56,992 bases of DNA from an uncultured Muriicola sp. (lineage in GTDB: Bacteria; Bacteroidota; Bacteroidia; Flavobacteriales; Flavobacteriaceae). The translations under genes were made by a program, and so were the position numbers. The first letter of the stretch is position 1; the number at the start of each line of letters is the position of its first letter. The stretch spans positions 1 through 56,992 of the forward strand of contig NZ_CAMYKH010000014.1 of assembly GCF_947258935.1 (NCBI RefSeq), read 5' to 3'. Below, piece after piece: positions 45,392 to 54,821 of the stretch. The notes under the pieces were generated by a model that had not been told where the DNA came from, made no database searches, and saw only the letters and a program-made list of their open reading frames with translations.

Positions 45392-46930
45392 CTAGAGCTC
45401 GGGCTGATATGCCCCCAAAGCAGGATCTATACTGCGGTCTCTGCCAAGCAGATCGTAGGGTACCAAAAGGGCTGTATCTAATTCTGCCTTTCCAAATGCG
45501 GAAGAATTGTTTCCTATTTTGAAATCGTTTCGCAATGGATCAATAAAGTCGGCTTCAGTGTTGAGGTAGATCTCCTTATAAAAATTAGTATCACTAAAAT
45601 CATAAAGAGGATCATTGGCGAATTGTCCGCCGGTATCCACAAATTTCAGGAGCACATGAGAAAATAAATAGTTAAAATCAAATCCCTCGGTATCCTCAAG
45701 ATCCAATTCCCTGCTTGTATTCCCATCAATGATACAGTTGATAAGATCTGCTTTTAACAAGTTAGCGCCGGTTATTTCTCCTGAGCCATCTGTTTCGAAG
45801 TTACTGATCCTTATTGCTGCTCCTGTTCTAAAACCATTACTCCAATAATTGGCTATGGTACTGTGAAGAAAACTATATGAACCGCCAAGGGTACATAATA
45901 AGCTGTGATTCCCTGCATTCCCCAGGACTAAATTTTCTGCCTCTATTGAGGTGTTTCTGCCCCACAAATTTACGACTGTGCTATTGTATACCTGTGAATT
46001 CTTTATCGTCAGCGTAGGGGAGGCAGCTCCCGGATTACCCTCTGCCAGTATCCCCACCGTTGCATTTTTTAGTGTGAGATACGAAATCTCATTCTCTGCA
46101 CTTCCGGGTGCCAGCCAAAGTGTGCCCCACTGCCCGGGTACAGTAGAGAATTCGGGTTCCAATCGATCGCCTTCAAAGATCACCTCGTTTTCCAGGAGTC
46201 CGGGATCTTCACTAAGTGAACCATTGATCTTGAGGCTTCCTCCGGTACCAACAAGGATTCCAGAATTTTCGTGAAAATGCAGTCGGGATCCTGCCTCAAC
46301 GGTTAAAACCTTGTTTTCAGAAACTGCGGCATACCCATAGATCACATAGGGCTTTTCGCTGGTGAAATTGAGTTCATCATCGTCTAGAACAAATCCTTCT
46401 ATCCGCAGCTCGTTCCCTTGCTCGTCTAAACCCAGTAACAGACTTTCTTTACTGCCATCGGCCAGGGTAGAAGGATATAAGAATACTGCATCTTTTACCA
46501 ATGTTACTAAAGGGATACGCTGTTCATTCACTCCTGAATCGAAAAGTAAGTTATCAATATATAAGAATTCGTTAAGATTGGCGGGTGCTATATCATAAGT
46601 GGTCTCAATAAAAATATACATACTATCCCGGGCATAAAGCGAAATATTCTCAAATGAATTACCTGCAACACCCTCAACATTGAGCCTGTACTTGCTATTA
46701 ATACCATCTTCCAGGTAAATACTGGGAATTTCTATGTCATTCCCACTTCTATTGTACACTTTTAAACTGTAGGTACTGCTTCCTATATTAGTAAAGACGG
46801 TATCTAAAAAGACAGTGTCCTTCGAAAATTGAAGATCTCCGTTGCTTGCATCATACTCAAAATCTTTTCTGCAAGAGGTCACCCAGATAAGGCAACTTAG
46901 TACTAGTAATATGGGAATGAGGTATCTCAT
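45392..46930 (-). CDS. Large lipoprotein, probably beta-helical
   Basis: 512 residues. Lipoprotein signal (LLVLSCLIWVTSC, Cys at 20). DTVFLDTVFTNIGSSTYSLKVYN near residue 40 resembles an Ig-like or ASPM-type domain. The middle (about 200-400) alternates short strands with turn residues (LTLKNATVGILAEGNPG; SLLCTLGGSYSFLHSTIANY), as in right-handed beta-helix proteins. I recall similar Bacteroidota lipoproteins with no known role. It is last in an operon with the thioesterase (9-bp gap) and the glutaminyl cyclotransferase. Confidence 0.78.
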   Translation of the reverse strand: MRYLIPILLVLSCLIWVTSCRKDFEYDASNGDLQFSKDTVFLDTVFTNIGSSTYSLKVYNRSGNDIEIPSIYLEDGINSKYRLNVEGVAGNSFENISLYARDSMYIFIETTYDIAPANLNEFLYIDNLLFDSGVNEQRIPLVTLVKDAVFLYPSTLADGSKESLLLGLDEQGNELRIEGFVLDDDELNFTSEKPYVIYGYAAVSENKVLTVEAGSRLHFHENSGILVGTGGSLKINGSLSEDPGLLENEVIFEGDRLEPEFSTVPGQWGTLWLAPGSAENEISYLTLKNATVGILAEGNPGAASPTLTIKNSQVYNSTVVNLWGRNTSIEAENLVLGNAGNHSLLCTLGGSYSFLHSTIANYWSNGFRTGAAIRISNFETDGSGEITGANLLKADLINCIIDGNTSRELDLEDTEGFDFNYLFSHVLLKFVDTGGQFANDPLYDFSDTNFYKEIYLNTEADFIDPLRNDFKIGNNSSAFGKAELDTALLVPYDLLGRDRSIDPALGAYQPEL

Positions 46931-46939
46931 GGAATGGGG

Positions 46940-47341
46940 TCAGGTGCTTGGCTCGTCAATAAAAACAGAACGGATCTCCTCTGATATCCTCATTGGGCGC
47001 AGCGTAGCGGCATTAAGAAGACACCACTCGGTCTCTGAGCGCAACAAGGGTAATTTAGATTGTTCATCATGCATTTGCACAACCCTGGTAGAAATAGCCC
47101 CTTCAGACTTCTCGATATAGGTACTCATTCTTATTGTATCACCCAGTTTAGCAGAATTCTTATATTCAATTAAATGTTGTTTTACAACCCAGATGGCTTG
47201 GTTGCGCAGCGCTTCCGGGGCATAAGATTGCCAGTGTTCTTTTGAGATATCCTGTATCCATTGAACGTAGCGAACATTGTTTACATGGTCCAGATCATCA
47301 AGATCTTCTTCGGTTACTACCCTGGTCATTTCAAAGGTCAT
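46940..47341 (-). CDS. Acyl-CoA thioesterase, 4HBT hotdog fold
   Basis: 133 residues. The catalytic motif LDDLDHVNNVRYVQWIQD (about 14-31) is that of 4-hydroxybenzoyl-CoA thioesterase-like hotdog enzymes, and the following helix and strands (QHLIEYKNSAKLGDTI) agree. It should release free acids from acyl-CoA or acyl-ACP in the cytosol. Its ATG follows directly on the stop of the cyclotransferase gene. Confidence 0.9.
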   Translation of the reverse strand: MTFEMTRVVTEEDLDDLDHVNNVRYVQWIQDISKEHWQSYAPEALRNQAIWVVKQHLIEYKNSAKLGDTIRMSTYIEKSEGAISTRVVQMHDEQSKLPLLRSETEWCLLNAATLRPMRISEEIRSVFIDEPST

Positions 47342-48301
47342 TTATTCCTTTCTTTTAAGTGAGATCTCGAACATCGTATCCCAATTCTTTCCGGTCACAA
47401 AAAAGGTTTTCCGCGTAGGGTGATAGGCAATGCCATTGATACTTTCTTTTTGCCACACATTGGCATAGATCTTTCCTTCCACATATTCTAATTCGTTCGC
47501 CTTGTTAAAAATAGACTTGTTGGTAACGATCTGTATGTTGTCTTCTTCCACCAGCGTTTCAGGGTTAAGCAACCAAATGCGTTCAGAACCATCGCTTTTG
47601 AAAATGTGTGTCCCATCATTGCAAAGGCCCCATCCTTCCTTACTCTGGCCATATTGAAATTGATCTATTCGTTCCAAATCCGATACATTGTATAAGAACC
47701 CAACTTTACTTTGCCAGGTTAGTTGATACAATTTGTTATTGAGTACGGTAATTCCTTCGCCAAAATATTTTGTATCAAGATCAACTTGTTTGAATACTTG
47801 TCCGGTCTTAAAATCTAGTTTGCGAACAAACGATTTTGCTCCATTTCCAGAGCCTGTACTCTCATAAAGCGTATCCTGATAGAATTCCAGTCCCTGGGTA
47901 AAGGCTTGCATGTCATGTGGATACTCATTTATAATTTCATAGGTATACAATGCAGGGGCTATAGGAGCCAGGATCTTTATTTCCTTGCTAATCTCAATTA
48001 CATTTCCTTCAGATTTGAAATGGGCCTTTAAGGTTTGTGCTCCTAATTTAGATACTCTTAGAACTAATTGATCATTATTGTACGGAAGGTCTTCACCGGC
48101 GATAGAAAACCGAATGGAATCTATAGGAAATTCTTTTTTATTGCCAATGGCAGGACGAATTGTATCGAATTGCTGAAATTCCTTTTTGTTCTTCTCAAAT
48201 TGAATTGAAAAAAATGAAGAGGGATCTTTCTCCCCTCCGCAACTTAGAAAAAATAGCACCAGGCCATTAAGGATAAAATACTTAATGAAATTCATAGACA
48301 A
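47342..48301 (-). CDS. Glutaminyl-peptide cyclotransferase, shortened near the C-terminus
   Basis: 319 residues. Lipoprotein signal (LVLFFLSC). After an N-terminal Ig-like part (about 25-110), the five-bladed propeller enzyme domain is seen: PHDMQAFTQGLEFYQDTLYE, YFGEGITVLNNKLYQLTW, EGWGLCNDGTHIFKSDG. It converts N-terminal Gln of proteins to pyroglutamate, which many exported Bacteroidota proteins carry. Near residue 285 the sequence goes straight from YANVWQKES to INGIAYHPTRK. The family has about 35 more residues between these points (a strand-rich NP-x-TG segment), so most of one blade appears lost, in frame. Activity is doubtful if real. Confidence 0.88.
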   Translation of the reverse strand: MSMNFIKYFILNGLVLFFLSCGGEKDPSSFFSIQFEKNKKEFQQFDTIRPAIGNKKEFPIDSIRFSIAGEDLPYNNDQLVLRVSKLGAQTLKAHFKSEGNVIEISKEIKILAPIAPALYTYEIINEYPHDMQAFTQGLEFYQDTLYESTGSGNGAKSFVRKLDFKTGQVFKQVDLDTKYFGEGITVLNNKLYQLTWQSKVGFLYNVSDLERIDQFQYGQSKEGWGLCNDGTHIFKSDGSERIWLLNPETLVEEDNIQIVTNKSIFNKANELEYVEGKIYANVWQKESINGIAYHPTRKTFFVTGKNWDTMFEISLKRKE

Positions 48302-48349
48302 GAGTAGATTTAGAGCAAGTTAATTTAATAATTTAAGATTCTAAAACGA

Positions 48350-48379
48350 TTGTCTCATATTTAAAAGGTTGTATATTTG
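48350..48379 (+). promoter_or_regulatory. Bacteroidota promoter for the SRP RNA
   Basis: TTG at 48350-48352, a 19-bp spacer, and TATATTTG at 48372-48379. The expected start, a few bases later, matches the 5' end of the SRP RNA stem. Confidence 0.75.
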
Positions 48380-48382
48380 CAT

Positions 48383-48482
48383 GAGGCAAGTCCTACACGA
48401 CCAGCTCCTGTAGAATCCCCCAGGGTGGGAACGCAGCAAGGGTATATGGTTGTAGCGGTGCGATGTAGGTAGCTTGCCTTTT
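48383..48482 (+). ncRNA. ffs: Signal recognition particle RNA, small bacterial type (4.5S)
   Basis: The hallmark of the SRP RNA apical loop, GGGAACGCAGCAAGGG (with the GGAA-type tetraloop and symmetric internal loop that bind Ffh), is at 48427-48442. The ends pair: GGCAAG (48385-48390) with CTTGCC (48473-48478), and further helix pairs lie between. A run of T from 48479 ends the transcript. The RNA joins Ffh to guide membrane proteins to the translocon. It has no Alu domain, as expected outside Bacillus. Confidence 0.93.
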
Positions 48483-48573
48483 TTTTATGCCCAAAAGTGA
48501 GTAAACTTCCTAAATTTATAATGTTTCATCTTGTTTGTCCCCGGCGTCAATTATTTGTTTCTTTGTAAGACCT

Positions 48574-49383
48574 ATGAGCAATAAAGTTGTACTGGTAACA
48601 GGAGGTTCTTCCGGGATAGGGAGAGCAATTGGGAACTTCCTTAAAGATAAGGGCTTCACCGTTTACGGTACCACACGAGATCTTCAAAAAAATCAAGGAT
48701 TTACAGATTTTGAGCTTTTAGAGCTCGATGTGCGCGAGACAGAAACCATCCGTGCAGCACTTCAATTATTGCTTAAGAAAGAAGGCACACTAGATATCCT
48801 GATCAACAATGCAGGAATCGGGATCACCGGACCTATAGAAGAGACCCCAAACGAGGCTATTCAAAATGCCTTTGAAACTAATTTTATTGGGCCCTTGAAC
48901 GTGATGAAGGCATGCTTGCCCATCATGCGGTCGCAGCAGCAAGGGCGTATCGTCAATATTACTTCTATTGCCGGCAAGATGGGGCTGCCATACAGAGGCA
49001 TTTATTCAGCCAGCAAGGGAGCACTCGATCTGGCTACAGAAGCAATCCGACTGGAAACCAAGAAATTTGGAATTCATATTTCAACACTAGCCCCCGGCGA
49101 TTTTGCCACCAACATTGCAGCTGGTCGCTTTCATGCTCCAATTATCAAAGAATCTCCCTACAAAGTACCCTACGAAAAAACGCTGAAGATGATCAACGAT
49201 GATGTGGACAAGGCAGGAGATCCTATAGAAGTTGCTAAAAAAGTATATAAAATCTTACAGAGTGGAGCTCCAAAAGTTCACTACAAAGTAGGCAGCTTTA
49301 TGCAAAAATTCTCCTTGGTCCTTAAAAAGATTCTTCCCGGTAAAGTTTATGAGAATTTACTGCGAAATCATTATAAGTTGTAG
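48574..49383 (+). CDS. SDR-family oxidoreductase
   Basis: 269 residues from ATG 48574. Cofactor site VLVTGGSSGIGRAIG (about 6-20), ILINNAGIGITG (about 83-94), catalytic Ser in VNITSIAGKMG and the Tyr-(x3)-Lys in YSASKGALDL (near 150). Classical SDR of unknown substrate; the longer C-terminal part is similar to the retinol-dehydrogenase-like group. The upstream extension of the frame to 48535 does not fit SDR sequence. It lies after the SRP RNA on the same strand and 56 bp before fsa. Confidence 0.9.
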   Translation: MSNKVVLVTGGSSGIGRAIGNFLKDKGFTVYGTTRDLQKNQGFTDFELLELDVRETETIRAALQLLLKKEGTLDILINNAGIGITGPIEETPNEAIQNAFETNFIGPLNVMKACLPIMRSQQQGRIVNITSIAGKMGLPYRGIYSASKGALDLATEAIRLETKKFGIHISTLAPGDFATNIAAGRFHAPIIKESPYKVPYEKTLKMINDDVDKAGDPIEVAKKVYKILQSGAPKVHYKVGSFMQKFSLVLKKILPGKVYENLLRNHYKL

Positions 49384-49439
49384 CTTTGTAAGGCATTTAA
49401 AAAAATGCCAATAGAAATCGTTAAACAAAACAAGAACCT

Positions 49440-50093
49440 ATGAAATTTTTTATTGATACTGCAAATTTAGATCAGATAAGGGATGCTCAGGAATTGGGTG
49501 TATTAGATGGGGTCACTACCAACCCATCTCTTATGGCCAAAGAGGGGATCACTGGTCGAAATAATATCCTAAAGCATTATGTTGATATCTGTAATATTGT
49601 TGATGGAGATGTATCTGCAGAGGTGATTGCTACGGATTTAAAAGGCATGATCAAAGAAGGGGAGGAGTTAGCGGAGTTACACGATCAAATTGTAGTTAAG
49701 GTCCCGATGATCCGAGATGGAGTAAAGGCACTAAAATATTTTTCAGATAAAGGGATCAGAACCAATTGTACGCTTGTATTCTCACCCGGACAGGCTTTAT
49801 TAGCCGCAAAAGCCGGAGCTACTTATGTTTCCCCATTTATAGGAAGATTGGATGATATTTCTACAGACGGACTTAATCTCATTGCCGAAATAAGGCTTAT
49901 TTATGATAATTACGGTTATCAAACGCAGATCCTTGCTGCCTCCATTAGGCATACCATGCATATTATAGATTGTGCAAAATTAGGGGCCGATGTGATGACA
50001 GGACCGTTGTCAGCCATTGAAGGATTGTTGAAACATCCACTTACCGACATTGGGCTAGCGAAATTCCTGGAAGACTACAAAAAAGGAAACTAA
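49440..50093 (+). CDS. fsa: Fructose-6-phosphate aldolase / transaldolase-like protein
   Basis: 217 residues, the short transaldolase form. [16 protein letters not shown] and [13 protein letters not shown] are the family start, with the Schiff-base Lys in [11 protein letters not shown] (near 86), [19 protein letters not shown] and [10 protein letters not shown]. Proteins of this size act as fructose-6-phosphate aldolase or as transaldolase in the pentose phosphate pathway, and the two cannot be told apart here. Confidence 0.92.
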   Translation: MKFFIDTANLDQIRDAQELGVLDGVTTNPSLMAKEGITGRNNILKHYVDICNIVDGDVSAEVIATDLKGMIKEGEELAELHDQIVVKVPMIRDGVKALKYFSDKGIRTNCTLVFSPGQALLAAKAGATYVSPFIGRLDDISTDGLNLIAEIRLIYDNYGYQTQILAASIRHTMHIIDCAKLGADVMTGPLSAIEGLLKHPLTDIGLAKFLEDYKKGN

Positions 50094-50102
50094 AAGGAGA
50101 CT

Positions 50103-51491
50103 TTAAAAAGATCTGTAAATGTTGGCAAAGGCATCTACAATGACCCCATTTTTGGCAACAATAGTCTTGTTGGGGTTGTAGACAATAAGTGTTTGAACGG
50201 CCTGCTCATAATTACTTGTCCAGAACTGATCGGATCTATCCAGATTATTACTGTCTATCATACCTTTCCATTTGGCTTTGTCTGTTCTTAAGTTAATACC
50301 AACGAAACGATAATCCGGGTGTTCAAGTTTCAATTCTGTTATTCGTTTACTGATGTTCCTGAAATGCCCTGGTTCTGTACCCGACCAGAAATAGAAAACC
50401 ACAGGAGATTTGTGGTCAATGTCAATAAGCTTTACTTCCTCACCACCGTAAGAATACAATGTAAAATCTGGGAGTGACTTGGACGGTTGCATGTTTATGA
50501 TCCCTTCATATAATGTAAAGATCTCTGTGCTATGAGTATTATTATGTGATAATTTTTTGAAGTCTTCAATAAAGCGCTGGTTGTTTTGCTCCGTATCGTG
50601 CTTTAATAGATAGTCTATGGCTACATTTCTGAATAGATTATCGCGAAGTTCCTTCTGAGTAATTAAGCTGTCTATAAGCTTTAACTTGTGTTCATTAAAG
50701 TGTAATTGTCTGCTGGCTCTTTCAATTTTATCGCCACAATCTGCTTTGCACATTGTGTAAGCCAAATTCCCAAGATGAAACTTCATAAAATTGTAATAGG
50801 GCCTTAAGTAAGTAAGATCCTTGTCATTGTAGTTGATATCTTTGCGGTACTCATAAAAGGAATCGGGTAATTGGTGCATTTTTGATTCACCGCTTCGCCT
50901 TCTATGATAGAATGGATAGGCTTCCATGGAAATATTAGAGCTGTAAGAAATAAGCGCTTTTGCCAAATCATAGGCCTTGGGAGAAATTTCAAATTCGGCT
51001 TTGGTTTGTTCCAGTAAGGACAATTTGATGTTTCTTAAAGAGTCGATCTTTTGATGAAATATTCCGGGCTCCAATTCGTAAATTGAGTTTACCAAGAATT
51101 CTTCTTCTTCACGCGCAAGAAACATTTCCAATAAAAAATTATTGATCTCTTCACCTTTCCCGGAAAACACTAATGACTCATCAAAGTCGGCAGTATTTAA
51201 TCGAACTTGAAGACTGTCCCCATTTTCTATGTATACATATTGTAATTCGGGGTTGTGGTAAAAGTGGTGAAGCCCCTCAGAAACAGAATCTAATCTGAAA
51301 ATAAATCGGTTATCGGAATCCAGTTTTACAGAATCTACGGGATTTTCGCCCTTAAAGAGCACTATCTGGTCACTTGTAGGGTTAACGATCTCGCCTGCAA
51401 AAATAACATGCTTCTCATTGCCTTTATTATCAAGGCAACTAACCGCGATCAATCCAACAAGAATATAGAGTAACTGTTTATTCATGTACAA
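50103..51491 (-). CDS. Thioredoxin-fold lipoprotein without a CxxC active site
   Basis: 462 residues. Lipoprotein signal (LLYILVGLIAVSC, Cys near 19). The first part has beta strands like the DUF4369/TlpA-linked domain, the middle is helical, and the C-terminal part (about 345-460) is TlpA-like: LPDFTLYSYGGEEVKLIDI then VVFYFWSGTEPGHFRNIS. The place that normally holds WCxxC has no Cys at all, so it cannot be a thiol oxidoreductase. It would sit in the periplasm. The first Met may be 51491 or the one two codons later. Convergent with fsa. Confidence 0.82.
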   Translation of the reverse strand: MYMNKQLLYILVGLIAVSCLDNKGNEKHVIFAGEIVNPTSDQIVLFKGENPVDSVKLDSDNRFIFRLDSVSEGLHHFYHNPELQYVYIENGDSLQVRLNTADFDESLVFSGKGEEINNFLLEMFLAREEEEFLVNSIYELEPGIFHQKIDSLRNIKLSLLEQTKAEFEISPKAYDLAKALISYSSNISMEAYPFYHRRRSGESKMHQLPDSFYEYRKDINYNDKDLTYLRPYYNFMKFHLGNLAYTMCKADCGDKIERASRQLHFNEHKLKLIDSLITQKELRDNLFRNVAIDYLLKHDTEQNNQRFIEDFKKLSHNNTHSTEIFTLYEGIINMQPSKSLPDFTLYSYGGEEVKLIDIDHKSPVVFYFWSGTEPGHFRNISKRITELKLEHPDYRFVGINLRTDKAKWKGMIDSNNLDRSDQFWTSNYEQAVQTLIVYNPNKTIVAKNGVIVDAFANIYRSF

Positions 51492-51586
51492 GATCCACTA
51501 AATATGACAACAAAGCTAAGCATTGCGCAGGGTAGGGGTTGTTAATAGGGCGTTAAAAATAAGCGCTGAAGAAGAACATTCGATGA

Positions 51587-53290
<1,704 letters not shown>

Positions 53291-53306
53291 GGCAAAGTAT
53301 ATCCAT

Positions 53307-53336
53307 AAAAAAAGCATTCGAAAGAATGCTTTTTTT
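53307..53336. terminator. Strong bidirectional terminator after the ABC-F gene
   Basis: A 13-bp perfect stem (53307-53319 and 53324-53336) with a GAAA tetraloop, bounded by seven A and seven T. It can stop transcription in both directions, including the convergent membrane protein gene. Confidence 0.9.
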
Positions 53337-53353
53337 ATTTATTTAGGTGCGTT

Positions 53354-54073
53354 TCAAGAGTTGAAATATTTGCTATTCCAAATCGCCGGATTAAAATTCT
53401 TTCCAAGCGCAAATCCGTAAAATATCACCACCGAGGCAATAGACTTGAACATAAAGAAGAATATGATCCAGAACTCTGAACTTGAATTATTTTTAGAAAA
53501 AAGACCTTCAGGGACCATCAAGGTGATCAAATAAGCTATTATAAGTACAATTGAAGTTAAATTAACGATGTTCTTAAAGGGCCAGGCAAATGCTCGGCGT
53601 AAAGGATGCAGATCATTACCCCAGCGATGGATAAGGTAGAAATATCCATTGCCGATGGGCGCAAATAATAAGGGATCATCCTTATCTTCCAACCTGAATA
53701 ATTTAGAGGGGGCTATAATTTTAAAGCCTTCAATCTGAATATTGTGCTCCTTTTCCAGGGCCTTGATTTTTGAGATCCCTTCCATGGGAATCTCTCCCTT
53801 AAAGTATTTGGTGTCCAGAAAACGAAGTCGGTATTCAATACAGATCCTCTTTATTTGTTCTATATGATAGATCTTGTCTGTCTCGAGCTGGTCAAAGTCA
53901 AAGTTATTCTGAATTCCTTTCGCCTTGCCGGCAAGTCTTTGCTGAATTCGCTCCTCACTCTCAGTATCCTTCCTTAAAAGCTCATAAACACTTGAGAGTA
54001 AATCTGCCTGCGCGATTTCTTTTTTGGTTATTGAAGATAGCTTCTCCTCAATATTAGTTCTCTTTAATAACAT
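53354..54073 (-). CDS. Membrane protein of unknown function
   Basis: 239 residues. The first 160 are soluble and charged (ITKKEIAQADLLSSVYELL; RICIEYRLRFLDTKYFKG); the last 80 hold two membrane segments (IVNLTSIVLIIAYLITLMV near 170 and IIFFFMFKSIASVVIFYGFA near 205). No family is recognised. The soluble part probably faces the cytosol. It stands alone between the ABC-F terminator and the fasciclin gene; a 196-bp divergent gap to the latter contains no clear promoter box. Confidence 0.78.
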   Translation of the reverse strand: MLLKRTNIEEKLSSITKKEIAQADLLSSVYELLRKDTESEERIQQRLAGKAKGIQNNFDFDQLETDKIYHIEQIKRICIEYRLRFLDTKYFKGEIPMEGISKIKALEKEHNIQIEGFKIIAPSKLFRLEDKDDPLLFAPIGNGYFYLIHRWGNDLHPLRRAFAWPFKNIVNLTSIVLIIAYLITLMVPEGLFSKNNSSSEFWIIFFFMFKSIASVVIFYGFALGKNFNPAIWNSKYFNS

Positions 54074-54269
54074 TCTTTTTCTTTTTGCAATTACAGCAAA
54101 AATACAGATTAGGAATCCTCAAAACAACCCCATAAATCAAATTTCTCTAATGTTAATATTATGTTAAATTCGTTCTACTACCGCAACCGCTCCCCAATTT
54201 CTAATTCCTAGATTGTATATTGTCGGACTTTTTGACCGTTAATCGATTAAAAGGTCCCTAGATATAACT

Positions 54270-54821
54270 ATGAAACAATACCGCCTGTATATTGTTCTAT
54301 TATGCTTTGTTGCATTGGCATCAATGAAAGCCCAATCGCCCGAGGGATATACCGACTTCAAGAAAACCATTTACACAAGTACTTTAGAGGCAGGGAATTA
54401 CACCACGCTTATTTCTGCTTTAAAGGCTACAGATCTCGATCTTACCTTAGATGGCGATGCTTCTTTTACAATTTTTGCGCCTTCAGATCGTGCCTTTCGT
54501 AAACTCTCATCTGAAAAGATAAAACATCTTTTACGCCCAGAGAATAAAAAGGAACTCAGAGAAATGGTCACCTATTTTATGGTAGCCGGTTCACTATCCG
54601 CGTCGAAGATTCTTAATGCGCTGGTCCGTGGCAATGGCATTGCTACCTTTACTTCGGTACAGGGTAAAAAGATCAAAGCATCCATTGAAGGAATAGATAT
54701 CGTTCTTACAGATGGGCAAGGAAATAAGGCCAAGATCACTGTGGCAGACGGCGATCAATGCAATGGGATTATTCATACCATTGACAGTGTTATTTTACCA
54801 AAACCTCTTTCAATTTACTAG
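54270..54821 (+). CDS. Secreted fasciclin (FAS1) domain protein
   Basis: 183 residues. A signal peptide (LYIVLLCFVALASMKAQ) precedes one FAS1 domain: TTLISALKATDLDLTLDGDA, FTIFAPSDRAFRKL, and the C-terminal H2 box NGIIHTIDSVILP. FAS1 domains mediate adhesion at the cell surface or between cells. One domain per protein is usual in bacteria. The stop overlaps the convergent pheT stop by four bases (CTAG). Confidence 0.9.
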   Translation: MKQYRLYIVLLCFVALASMKAQSPEGYTDFKKTIYTSTLEAGNYTTLISALKATDLDLTLDGDASFTIFAPSDRAFRKLSSEKIKHLLRPENKKELREMVTYFMVAGSLSASKILNALVRGNGIATFTSVQGKKIKASIEGIDIVLTDGQGNKAKITVADGDQCNGIIHTIDSVILPKPLSIY

